A stretch of 13,948 nt of DNA from Bacteroidales bacterium (GCA_017472115.1 JAFUQW010000061.1:1-13948), one strand, 5' to 3'; shown: positions 7,143-13,414, numbered from the stretch's first letter. The notes: generated by a model not told the origin, from the sequence alone. Translations and numbers: made by a program.

Positions 7143-7766
7143 ATGGATTACAGCCAAGCACACAAAGCTCACCCATGGCATGGAATAAGCCTCGGAAATG
7201 AAGTTCCGGATCAGGTCAGAGCCTTCATCGAAATCGTGCCGACAGACACAGTAAAATATGAAGTTGACAAGGAGTCAGGATATCTTTCGCTTGACCGCCC
7301 TCAGAAATTCTCCAACATAGTACCGTCCCTCTATGGCTTCCTGCCAAGAACATATTGTGGCCCGAAGATGGCTGAACTCACCAACAAGGCGCTCGTACGC
7401 TTCGACGTAGAAGGCGACGGTGACCCTCTCGACATCTGCGTTCTTACGGAAAAGGATGTAACGCACGGGGATGTCATCGTGAACGCGCGTCCTATCGGAG
7501 GATTAAGGCTGCTTGACCACAATCAGGCCGATGACAAGATAATAGCCGTCCTCAAAAGTGATGCTGTCTATGGAATGATGACTGACATCGAGCAGGTTCC
7601 TGCCGACATCATCCGCCGTCTCATCCATTATTTCAGCACATACAAGGACATTCCGGGAGAACACACCAGCAGAATGCAGTTCATCAGCATTTACGGTCCG
7701 GACGTGGCTAAGGATGTGATTCTGCGGTCAATGGAAGATTATCAGGATTACATAGCTCAGAAATAA
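7143..7766 (+). CDS. ppa: Inorganic pyrophosphatase (family I)
   Basis: A 207-residue soluble family I pyrophosphatase that hydrolyses PPi to two phosphates, pulling biosynthetic reactions forward. Active-site elements align with the E. coli enzyme: KYE (38-40) and Arg52 in the substrate site, Tyr64 in YGFLP, the metal signature DGDPLD (Asp92, Asp94, Asp97), DDK (130-132), and YK (167-168). Length fits the Bacteroidota form, which is longer than the 176-residue E. coli protein. It has its own promoter and a strong terminator, so it is a single-gene unit. PPi handling here is relevant to the pyruvate phosphate dikinase at the window end. Confidence 0.96.
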   Translation: MDYSQAHKAHPWHGISLGNEVPDQVRAFIEIVPTDTVKYEVDKESGYLSLDRPQKFSNIVPSLYGFLPRTYCGPKMAELTNKALVRFDVEGDGDPLDICVLTEKDVTHGDVIVNARPIGGLRLLDHNQADDKIIAVLKSDAVYGMMTDIEQVPADIIRRLIHYFSTYKDIPGEHTSRMQFISIYGPDVAKDVILRSMEDYQDYIAQK

Positions 7767-7772
7767 AAGGAA

Positions 7773-7810
7773 AAAGCCTTTTCAGTTAAACTGAAAAGGC
7801 TTTGATTTTT
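7773..7810. terminator. Bidirectional intrinsic terminator
   Basis: A perfect 15-bp inverted repeat (arms 7773-7787 and 7789-7803, effective loop TTAAA) is followed on the plus strand by GATTTTT and on the minus strand by TTTTTCCTTTT. It ends ppa transcription in one direction and the tRNA-Val/tRNA-Asp transcript in the other. Confidence 0.92.
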
Positions 7811-7812
7811 AG

Positions 7813-7887
7813 TGGGAGCGGAGGGATTCGAACCCCCGACCCTCTGCTTGTAAGGCAGACGCTCTGAACCAACTGAGCTACGCTCCC
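7813..7887 (-). tRNA. tRNA-Val (TAC anticodon)
   Basis: Complete 75-base tRNA on the minus strand. The acceptor is GGGAGCG/CGCTCCC with discriminator A. The anticodon stem TCTGC/GCAGA encloses CTTACAA, giving anticodon TAC for valine. The T-loop is TTCGAAT. CCA is not encoded. It is the distal gene of the tRNA-Asp - tRNA-Val transcript, ending directly in the shared terminator. Confidence 0.97.
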
Positions 7888-8028
7888 GTTTCGTTTCTTT
7901 TGTCCGACAGCCTCGTTGGTCTTCGCTCGTCGGTCGGTCATTACCGAAAGGTAACTCCCTTCCTCCTCACTCGTCCGCCTCGCTCTCGAACAAAACAAAC
8001 TTCAACATTTAAAAGAACTTGTCTTTTG
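7888..8028 (-). other. Long structured spacer between tRNA-Asp and tRNA-Val
   Basis: 141 bases between two tRNAs that appear to share one promoter. The stretch is strongly biased (pyrimidine-rich on the plus strand) and contains imperfect repeats of CTCGT/CTCGC type, such as CTCGTTGGTC and CTCGTCGGTC. A TTACC/GGTAA hairpin sits at 7941-7954, with a GAAA loop on the plus strand. No coding frame with recognisable content is present. No TAnnTTTG was seen upstream of tRNA-Val. Confidence 0.5.
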
Positions 8029-8102
8029 CGGTGCGGACGGGACTCGAACCCGCGACCCCCGGCGTGACAGGCCGGTATTCTAACCAGCTGAACTACCGCA
8101 CC
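8029..8102 (-). tRNA. tRNA-Asp (GTC anticodon)
   Basis: Complete 74-base tRNA on the minus strand. The acceptor is GGTGCGG/CCGCACC with discriminator G, as expected for aspartate. The anticodon stem CCGGC/GCCGG encloses CTGTCAC, giving anticodon GTC. The T-arm is GCGGG-TTCGAGT-CCCGT. CCA is not encoded. It lies 38 bases downstream of a consensus promoter. Confidence 0.97.
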
Positions 8103-8140
8103 ATTTGTTCAGACTTATGCGTTTTTCTCAAACGCGGATG

Positions 8141-8171
8141 CAAAGGTACGCAAAAAATCGGAACCTCCAAA
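8141..8171 (-). promoter_or_regulatory. Promoter of the tRNA-Asp/tRNA-Val unit
   Basis: On the minus strand TTTG (8168-8171), a 19-base spacer and TACCTTTG (8141-8148) match the Bacteroidota consensus exactly, with the same spacing and the same GTACCTTTGCA core as the tRNA-Lys promoter at 328-358. An inverted repeat fills the space between the two boxes. Confidence 0.85.
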
Positions 8172-8183
8172 TTTTTTGCGTAC
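8146..8183. repeat. Perfect 13-bp inverted repeat across the tRNA-Asp promoter
   Basis: Left arm GTACGCAAAAAAT (8146-8158) and right arm (8171-8183) are exact reverse complements with a 12-base loop. The left arm covers the first three bases of the -7 element and the right arm touches the -33 TTTG. On the plus strand it is followed by TTTTTTC, like a terminator, but no plus-strand gene precedes it. It may be an operator, or help end the hsp20 transcript. Confidence 0.7.
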
Positions 8184-8212
8184 TTTTTTCTAATTATTTT
8201 CAAATTTTACGG

Positions 8213-8665
8213 CTACTTTACCTCTATGATTTTCCTTTCCTCCTCAGCCTTAGGCTTTTGCAGTTTCGGCACATCGACGTAAAGAATTCCGTTTTCAACT
8301 CTTGCTTCGATCCCATCCTTGTCCGCGTTGTCAGGAAGGAGAAGGGTCTGACTGAATCTTGAATATGAAAATTCTTTCCTCAGGTATTTGCATTCCTTCT
8401 TTTCCTTACCATCTTCCTTATCCTTGCAGCAGCAGTTTTTCTTTTCCAATTCCACCACAAGGTTGCCGTCCCTGTTGACATGAACCTTGAAATCGTCCTT
8501 TGTCATTCCCGGTGCCGCGAGTTCAAGCTTGTATTCTTTTTCGTTTTCCACGACATTGATTGCGGGAACATTGCCTCCCACCTTTTCGAGCGACCTGTTC
8601 TCGAAGAAATCGTTGAAGAAATCATTAAGGCCATACTGGCCGCCAAATCTTCTTGCTGGTAACAT
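8213..8665 (-). CDS. Hsp20/alpha-crystallin small heat shock protein
   Basis: A 150-residue ATP-independent holdase chaperone. A short Phe- and Arg-rich N-terminal arm (1-30) is followed by the alpha-crystallin domain (about 33-134), with ELAAPGMTKDDFKV (48-61) and GILYVDVP (126-133, the conserved G-x-L element). A C-terminal IIEV resembles the I-x-I anchor used for oligomer assembly. Unusually, the loop at 77-93 carries Cys78-79-80 and Cys92 within a run of Lys, Glu and Asp. The gene has a Shine-Dalgarno sequence, rare in this phylum, and stands alone, divergent from manA. No TAnnTTTG was found upstream; a TGCTCC/GGAGCA inverted repeat lies 38 bases ahead of the start. Confidence 0.95.
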   Translation of the reverse strand: MLPARRFGGQYGLNDFFNDFFENRSLEKVGGNVPAINVVENEKEYKLELAAPGMTKDDFKVHVNRDGNLVVELEKKNCCCKDKEDGKEKKECKYLRKEFSYSRFSQTLLLPDNADKDGIEARVENGILYVDVPKLQKPKAEEERKIIEVK

Positions 8666-8673
8666 ATGTTTTT

Positions 8674-8678
8674 CTCCT
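8674..8678 (-). promoter_or_regulatory. Shine-Dalgarno site of the hsp20 gene
   Basis: AGGAG on the minus strand, eight bases before the ATG at 8665. Most genes in this window lack such a site, so this suggests strong initiation and supports the chosen start. Confidence 0.6.
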
Positions 8679-8702
8679 ATCTGTTAAATTGTTTATATAC
8701 CT

Positions 8703-8719
8703 TGCTCCTTGCCGGAGCA
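8703..8719. repeat. Inverted repeat upstream of hsp20
   Basis: TGCTCC and GGAGCA form a perfect 6-bp stem with a five-base loop, located between the divergent hsp20 and manA genes. It could be an operator for the heat-shock gene or a hairpin in its 5' leader. It does not match the CIRCE consensus. Confidence 0.4.
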
Positions 8720-8763
8720 TTCCGACATTGTCAATATCCATACCATATAAGAAAGAAAAATCG

Positions 8764-8771
8764 TATATTTG
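8764..8771 (+). promoter_or_regulatory. Probable -7 element of the manA promoter
   Basis: TATATTTG matches TAnnTTTG exactly, but no TTTG is present 19-22 bases upstream. If used, it gives a leader of roughly 140 bases before the manA ATG, unlike the short leaders of about 20 bases elsewhere in the window. Confidence 0.45.
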
Positions 8772-8775
8772 CAGT

Positions 8776-8824
8776 TTGCATCGTCTGATGCAAGATACAT
8801 AATAAGAAACTTTTGAATTCTTAT
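8776..8824 (+). promoter_or_regulatory. Two hairpins in the manA leader
   Basis: Two perfect 7-bp inverted repeats follow the presumed manA promoter: TTGCATC/GATGCAA with a GTCT loop (8776-8793), and ATAAGAA/TTCTTAT with a nine-base loop (8802-8824). The first begins almost at the expected transcription start. They could stabilise the mRNA, bind a regulator as DNA, or be fortuitous. No known riboswitch pattern is recognised. Confidence 0.4.
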
Positions 8825-8919
8825 CATCAGAAATGTCATCATGCATTTTGCAGGAAAGACGAATGACAGATTGATGAGAACACAGCAGTTTCAACAAACA
8901 GTTAAACAATTTCTGATAT

Positions 8920-10206
8920 ATGGAAAAGAAGTTATATCCTTTGAGATTCATACCTATAGCCTCCAGGAGACCTTGGGGCGGCAATGCTCTTGTCACAGAA
9001 CTGAACAAGGAATTCACCGAATGCGACGACGAAGGCAACGAGACCAGACTTGGTCCGGACGTGAAGATAGGCGAGAGCTGGGAGATTGCCGATATGGGTT
9101 TCGAGGATTCGGTCGTAAAGGACGGATGGCTAGCCGGCAACACCATTGGAGAACTGATGGAAACCTATCTTGAAAGAATGACAGGAGAAGATGTCTATAA
9201 TTATTACGGACGTCAGTTCCCTCTCCTGATAAAGTACCTCAACATCAACGACAAGCTTTCCGTGCAGGTCCACCCCGACGACGAAATAGCGGCAGAAAGA
9301 TATGATTCCCTTGGGAAAAGCGAAGTCTGGTATATTCTCGATGCCGAACCCGGTGCAAAGATATATGCAGGATTCAATCGCGACATGACGGCTCAGGAAC
9401 TGTACGACAGATGTCATGACGGAAGCGTCGAAGAGGTACTGAACGTGATCTATCCAAAGAAAGGCGACTTTCTTCATATTGTCCCCGGCACTGTGCACGC
9501 TGCAGACGGCGGCCTTCTGATTGCAGAGATCCAGGAATCGTCCGACATGACATTCAGACTTTACGACTGGGGCAGGGAGTTCAATCCCGAGACTGCACGT
9601 CCACTCCATTTGGATGAGGCGATCGACATCATTGACTACAGGAAATTTGACGACAGTCATTATATTAAAGGACCGCTTTGGGATGAATGCCACTGCCACG
9701 ACGAAGGCCATGAATGCCACTGCCACGACCACAATCATGACAAGATCGTAAATCATCTCATCGAAAGCGCGCAATTCAATGTATCAAAGCTCAATCTCAC
9801 CGACCCGCTACATATATATACGGAACAATTCGGCAACTTCATCATATACATGTGCATAGAAGGTTCCGCTTCAATACAAGTTCCGTCCGAAAACGCAGCA
9901 GGCGAAGCATCCATGGAGAATTACGAACTTGTAAAGGGTGACACCATACTCATCCCTGCAGACATGCATGATTTTTTCCTTGTTCCCCGCGAAAAGTCAA
10001 CAGTTCTGCTTGAAGCGTTCACACATCCTGTTCCTGAAGAAGACGACTACATCGACCCTTCCACCGCCCCATTCCTTGAAGGCGAGGACTACGAAGGTCT
10101 CGAAGACGGTCTGACTGACGATGATGATGACTGCGACTGTGGCCACAGCCACTCCGGAGCAAGTCCGCTCGGCTTCTTCGGCAGCGGACATGGACCGTTG
10201 TCATGA
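8920..10206 (+). CDS. manA: Mannose-6-phosphate isomerase with Cys/His-rich insertion
   Basis: A 428-residue class I phosphomannose isomerase interconverting mannose-6-phosphate and fructose-6-phosphate, feeding GDP-mannose and fucose synthesis. Expected zinc ligands are present: Gln116 and His118 in SVQVHPDD, Glu135 in GKSEVWYIL and His193 in VPGTVHA; RPWGG (17-21) is the N-terminal signature. Typical bacterial relatives are about 320 residues. The excess lies in an insertion at 255-274 holding four Cys and seven His, arranged as two nine-residue repeats, and a tail from about 372 that is acidic, contains a run of Asp followed by CDCGHSH (405-411), and ends in Gly/Phe-rich residues. These look like metal-binding modules outside the active site. 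An S4-domain gene follows after 25 bases. Confidence 0.92.
   Translation: MEKKLYPLRFIPIASRRPWGGNALVTELNKEFTECDDEGNETRLGPDVKIGESWEIADMGFEDSVVKDGWLAGNTIGELMETYLERMTGEDVYNYYGRQFPLLIKYLNINDKLSVQVHPDDEIAAERYDSLGKSEVWYILDAEPGAKIYAGFNRDMTAQELYDRCHDGSVEEVLNVIYPKKGDFLHIVPGTVHAADGGLLIAEIQESSDMTFRLYDWGREFNPETARPLHLDEAIDIIDYRKFDDSHYIKGPLWDECHCHDEGHECHCHDHNHDKIVNHLIESAQFNVSKLNLTDPLHIYTEQFGNFIIYMCIEGSASIQVPSENAAGEASMENYELVKGDTILIPADMHDFFLVPREKSTVLLEAFTHPVPEEDDYIDPSTAPFLEGEDYEGLEDGLTDDDDDCDCGHSHSGASPLGFFGSGHGPLS
9685..9738 (+). repeat. 27-bp tandem duplication inside manA
   Basis: Units 9685-9711 and 9712-9738 share their first 18 bases exactly and 22 of 27 overall. Each encodes Glu-Cys-His-Cys-His-Asp followed by three residues ending in His, so the duplication doubles a metal-ligand cluster in frame. 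Confidence 0.85.
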
Positions 10207-10231
10207 TGTCGTCCCGGAAAATTCATTGGAA

Positions 10232-10684
10232 ATGGAAGAACTGAGAATAGACAAATACCTCTGGGCCATAAGGGTATTCAAGACCAGAAGCGAGGCCACA
10301 GATGCATGCAAGGGAGGCAAGATAAGGGTGAACGGCGCCGACACCAAGCCGTCCAAGGCAGTGAAGGCCGGTGACATCATCGTCGCCCGCAAAGGAGCTG
10401 TCACATACACCTACAGGGTAGTGCAGCTGATCGACAAGCGTCAGGGAGCCAAGCTTGTGCCGCTTTATGCGGAAAACCTCACTCCTCAGGAAGAACTCGA
10501 CAAGCTTCGCGCTCCCGTCGAGACATTCTTCCTCAAGCGCGACAGGGGTGCCGGACGCCCGACAAAGAAGGACAGAAGGCAGATGGAAAGTCTGTGGGAC
10601 AATCTCAGCTTCGATGTTCCGGATGACATAGCAGAGCGTTTTGCCGCAGACTTCGGCTTTGATGACGAAGAGATGACAGACTGA
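10232..10684 (+). CDS. hslR: S4-domain RNA-binding protein (Hsp15-like)
   Basis: A 150-residue protein with an N-terminal S4 RNA-binding domain (about 3-65): RIDKYLWAIRVFKTRS, then GGKIRVNG and KPSKAVKAGD. The pattern matches Hsp15 (HslR), which in E. coli binds 50S subunits carrying stalled nascent chains and helps recycle them. A basic segment GRPTKKDRR (about 113-121) is followed by an acidic C-terminal tail rich in Asp, Phe and Glu. The frame is open upstream into manA, but the S4 homology begins at the ATG at 10232, which follows the manA stop by 25 bases. It probably shares the manA transcript. It meets folC tail to tail with only 15 bases between stop codons and no obvious terminator. 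Confidence 0.87.
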   Translation: MEELRIDKYLWAIRVFKTRSEATDACKGGKIRVNGADTKPSKAVKAGDIIVARKGAVTYTYRVVQLIDKRQGAKLVPLYAENLTPQEELDKLRAPVETFFLKRDRGAGRPTKKDRRQMESLWDNLSFDVPDDIAERFAADFGFDDEEMTD

Positions 10685-10699
10685 CGTCCACGCAAGCAA

Positions 10700-12073
10700 T
10701 CACCACTGCTCAGCACAGGCCTCGGAAACGACATAAGTGCTGCCACCTATATATATGAGCGGGGCAGTCAGTCCCTTTGCACGCTGACGCGCGAATTTCA
10801 CGGCTTCGGAGACAGATGGAATGCAATGGCATTCGCATGGGGCTGTCCCGGAATCAGAACACCATGCCAGATATTTTCCACGAATGGCGTCAGCCGGCAG
10901 TGCCCTCTTGGATGCGGCCTGGGTAAACACATAGACGGTGTCGCCGGGAAAAAGATGGATCACCGAGTCAACATCCTTGTCTGCCACAGAGCCATAAACG
11001 ACAATCAGATCAGAAAATCTCCCGGATGCCTTCATTTCTGCAAGTTGAGAGAAATTGTGCCGCAGGCCGTGCTCGTTGTGCCCTATGTCACATATCGTCA
11101 CAGGGCTGTCTGACAGTCTTTCCCAACGGCCGTGAAAGCCCGTACGGGCTGCTGTAGAGATGATTGCATCCGAGATTCGTGACTCCGTGATTCCAGGTAA
11201 CATCCCATGACGCCTCAACACTTCAAGAGCAGCAAGCACAGTTCTGAGGTTATATCTCTGGTATTTTCCCTGAAGATCCATTTTTTCCAGGATTTCATTG
11301 CACCTCTCCCACAAAGACGGTTCCTTCCTGTCTGCAAAAGTCAGAAGAGACATGACCGCATCGCGGTTTCCCATGAAAGAAGGTTCCGGCATATTCGTAT
11401 ATAACACCTTGCGCTCAAATACAGAATCCGTTTCAGGATTGCTCTCTCCTACCACCACAGGCACCGTAGGCTTTATTATTCCGGCCTTTTCGAATGCTAT
11501 CTCAGGAAGAGTATCTCCGAGAAGATCGCAATGATCAAGCCCTATATTGGTTATGACGGACAGAACAGGCGTGACTATATTGGTGCTGTCCAATCGTCCT
11601 CCAAGGCCGGTTTCAAGAACGACCCAATCTACATCGCTATCGGCAAACCAGCTCAGTGCCATTACAGTGGTGATTTCAAAGAATGACATGTCGAGATGAT
11701 CGAATGTCTCCTGCCACCTGCCGACAAAATTCCAGATATACTCTCTTTCCACCAATCTAACATCCGACTGTGTCACGATCCTCATTCTTTCACGGAAATC
11801 CAGAATATGCGGCGAAGTATAAAGTCCTACCTTGCATCCTGCTGCAGCAAGGACAGAAGCCAGCATATTGGAAACCGATCCTTTGCCGTTGGTACCCGCA
11901 ACGTGGATTATCCGGTATTTCCTGTGCGGATGACCGGCAAGAGAATCAAAGAATTCCATATTTGCTATTCCCGGCTTATACGCATCGGAACCGGTCTTTT
12001 GAAATGATGGAAACCTGACGAAAAGTTTCCCTATCATTTCCTTATATCCTTCTTCAGAAAAGTTCATGTCCAT
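10700..12073 (-). CDS. folC: Folylpolyglutamate/dihydrofolate synthase
   Basis: A 457-residue Mur-ligase-like enzyme that adds glutamate to dihydropteroate and to reduced folates, using ATP. The P-loop GTNGKGS is at 60-66, followed by TSPH (86-89), the ETGLGGRLDSTN block (154-165), GLDH with His181 and the EKAGIIKP segment (195-202), all hallmarks of FolC. The C-terminal domain has CDIGHNEHG and VYGSVADKD, also typical. Start choice: the frame is open to a TTG at 12100, but that lies inside the -7 promoter element, so the ATG at 12073 (or 12067) is preferred. It diverges from the PurL-like gene with back-to-back promoters; both products touch one-carbon or purine metabolism, though co-regulation is only inferred. 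Confidence 0.95.
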   Translation of the reverse strand: MDMNFSEEGYKEMIGKLFVRFPSFQKTGSDAYKPGIANMEFFDSLAGHPHRKYRIIHVAGTNGKGSVSNMLASVLAAAGCKVGLYTSPHILDFRERMRIVTQSDVRLVEREYIWNFVGRWQETFDHLDMSFFEITTVMALSWFADSDVDWVVLETGLGGRLDSTNIVTPVLSVITNIGLDHCDLLGDTLPEIAFEKAGIIKPTVPVVVGESNPETDSVFERKVLYTNMPEPSFMGNRDAVMSLLTFADRKEPSLWERCNEILEKMDLQGKYQRYNLRTVLAALEVLRRHGMLPGITESRISDAIISTAARTGFHGRWERLSDSPVTICDIGHNEHGLRHNFSQLAEMKASGRFSDLIVVYGSVADKDVDSVIHLFPGDTVYVFTQAASKRALPADAIRGKYLAWCSDSGTAPCECHCIPSVSEAVKFARQRAKGLTAPLIYIGGSTYVVSEACAEQW

Positions 12074-12084
12074 ACAGAAAAATG

Positions 12085-12115
12085 CTTGTTGAATGAGCAA
12101 AAATACTTATTTTTA
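12085..12115 (+). promoter_or_regulatory. Promoter of the PurL-like gene
   Basis: CTTG (12085-12088), a 19-base spacer and TATTTTTA (12108-12115) give a one-mismatch match to each element of the Bacteroidota consensus. The ATG follows at 12143. The -33 box and spacer overlap the folC promoter on the other strand. Confidence 0.55.
12098..12105 (-). promoter_or_regulatory. -7 element of the folC promoter
   Basis: On the minus strand TATTTTTG matches TAnnTTTG exactly. A TTTG at 12129-12132 is 23 bases upstream, slightly too far for a standard -33 box. The expected leader is about 18 bases. It sits two bases from the opposing -7 element of the PurL-like gene. Confidence 0.6.
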
Positions 12116-12142
12116 CAGACTTTATACTCAAAAAGAGCATTT

Positions 12143-13279
12143 ATGACGGAAAAAGAATCAGCCCTGTATTCACATTACATCATAGACGGCTTCAGATGTG
12201 ATGCGACTCCTGCGGAACTGTTAGAGGAATGCATGGAATTCCCGGACCCGGAGATGAGCGGCAATTTCGCAGACATCATTGACGAATCGACCGATCCCCC
12301 GGTGACTTCTTTCGGATATGACTGCACCTTGAACAGTCATTATGCAGAGCAGACGACAGCAGCAGCCACTTCAGAGCGCCCGTTCAGAATGCTATATCCG
12401 CAGCATTTCACAAGGCTTCAGATTGCCAAGGCCCTGCTTTCAAGGCTGTGGAGCGAAGGACATTTCAGATTGGGAGACCTTCGTATCTGGGCACAATGGG
12501 ACTGGAACACAAGACCTTTGGGCAACATGGCTGCCTTCTATGCAAGCGCCGGAACGGCAAGCGATTATCTTTATGGATTAGGAGTCCGGATGACCGACTA
12601 CATATTCATTGAATCCGACGGAGACAGCAACGTAAAATTCTTCGCATGGCTTCCCGAGTATGAAGAAGAAGAACAATCCGATCTGGAACTGACGGAACCT
12701 TACGAAAGCCGGCACCCTTGGATCGATGACAGACGCAGATGCGCCCGCACCATTCAGGACATCGAAGAAAGCAGGCTGGTCTATATACCTTTTGACACTT
12801 GCCAGTTCAAGCTCGGAGGTTCCCTGTTAGCTCAGGTCCAAGGCCACAACGGAGGAGCCTCACCGCAGATTCAGGATCCGGATTATTTCATAGACTGCTA
12901 TGAAGTCATCAGGGAACTGGTCGAAGACGGAATCATTCTCTCAGGCATCACAGTTGCGGACGGAGGCATCGCCACAGCAGCATCTCAGATGTGTGGAGAG
13001 ACAGGGCTCGAAGTAGATGTAAGCGGACTTCTTGCATCATATCAGCCAAGTGATTCGACAAAAATACTTTTCAGTGAGATTCCGGGAGTCCTGGTCCAGA
13101 TAAGCGAAGAGAATTATGATTACTTCGACTCCCAGCTGCTGCTTCAGGATGTAGCATATTATCCTATAGGACGACTTGTGAAAGGCTGCAGAGGTATAAA
13201 GTTTACAGAAGGAGCAGACCGGGAAGTCGCCGGCATTCTGGCCTCCCTGCTGGCCCAGGCAAGCGAAGGCGAGGATTAA
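12143..13279 (+). CDS. Stand-alone PurL-like (AIRS_C domain) protein
   Basis: A 378-residue protein whose C-terminal half resembles the AIR-synthase-like module of phosphoribosylformylglycinamidine synthase. LGGSLLAQV (224-232), a PQIQDPDYFIDCYEVI stretch, ADGG (272-275), and LFSEIPGVLVQI (309-320) line up in order with PurL. Full PurL is about 1,230 residues and this protein has no glutaminase domain, so it cannot be the normal enzyme. The PurL HDRSDGG motif reads ITVADGG (269-275), losing His, Asp, Arg and Ser. The N-terminal part (1-190) is acidic, unrecognised in detail, and includes an E-rich patch at 172-177. The ATG at 12143 is chosen over an upstream TTG that lies in the promoter. It could be a degenerate paralog, a regulator or an enzyme on another substrate; function unknown. 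Confidence 0.72.
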   Translation: MTEKESALYSHYIIDGFRCDATPAELLEECMEFPDPEMSGNFADIIDESTDPPVTSFGYDCTLNSHYAEQTTAAATSERPFRMLYPQHFTRLQIAKALLSRLWSEGHFRLGDLRIWAQWDWNTRPLGNMAAFYASAGTASDYLYGLGVRMTDYIFIESDGDSNVKFFAWLPEYEEEEQSDLELTEPYESRHPWIDDRRRCARTIQDIEESRLVYIPFDTCQFKLGGSLLAQVQGHNGGASPQIQDPDYFIDCYEVIRELVEDGIILSGITVADGGIATAASQMCGETGLEVDVSGLLASYQPSDSTKILFSEIPGVLVQISEENYDYFDSQLLLQDVAYYPIGRLVKGCRGIKFTEGADREVAGILASLLAQASEGED

Positions 13280-13300
13280 TAGACAAATTACACATGGAAT

Positions 13301-13333
13301 TTTCGGATTTTTGAATAAAAATCAGTAAATTCG
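13301..13333 (+). promoter_or_regulatory. Possible ppdK promoter
   Basis: TTTC (13301-13304), a 21-base spacer and TAAATTCG (13326-13333) match the Bacteroidota consensus with one mismatch in each box. It would place the start near 13340 and give a leader of about 85 bases containing a hairpin. Confidence 0.4.
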
Positions 13334-13347
13334 CGCCTGATTTTTCA

Positions 13348-13377
13348 GCCACAACTGCCACATTATCACGTTGTGGC
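13348..13377 (+). promoter_or_regulatory. Hairpin ahead of ppdK
   Basis: GCCACAAC (13348-13355) and GTTGTGGC (13370-13377) form a perfect 8-bp stem with a 14-base loop. It is followed by CTTTAAATTGATTTT, a weak T-tract, so it may end transcription of the PurL-like gene. It may equally be a leader structure of the ppdK mRNA. An AT-rich near-palindrome (TTGATT/AATCAA) follows at 13385-13408. Confidence 0.5.
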
Positions 13378-13414
13378 CTTTAAATTGATTTTATTAATTA
13401 TTAATCAAATACTT

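Noticed and set aside
7786..7998. Minus-strand open frame of 70 residues over tRNA-Val
   Set aside because: Its translation (SVAQLV...SRGSGVRIPPLP) is the well-known artefact of translating a tRNA gene.
8146..8183. Inverted repeat as a plus-strand terminator
   Set aside because: It has the right shape on the plus strand with a following T-run, but no plus-strand transcript is expected there; the upstream genes are minus-strand tRNAs with their own terminator.
8625..9146. 173-residue minus-strand open frame spanning hsp20 start and manA
   Set aside because: It overlaps two well-supported genes and the whole divergent promoter region, and its translation resembles no family.
8841..9173. Small plus-strand open frame in the manA leader
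   Set aside because: It begins upstream but runs deep into manA in another frame, and the manA frame is unambiguous; no ribosome site or homology supports it.
9130..9774. 214-residue minus-strand open frame inside manA
   Set aside because: It is the shadow of manA; its Val/Ala-rich segment is only the complement of the Cys/His repeat.
10121..10231. N-terminal extension of the S4-domain protein
   Set aside because: The extension overlaps the manA tail in another frame and is low-complexity; S4 homology begins at the ATG at 10232.
12086..12142. TTG start for the PurL-like gene
   Set aside because: It overlaps the -33 box of the likely promoter; the ATG at 12143 fits a normal short leader.
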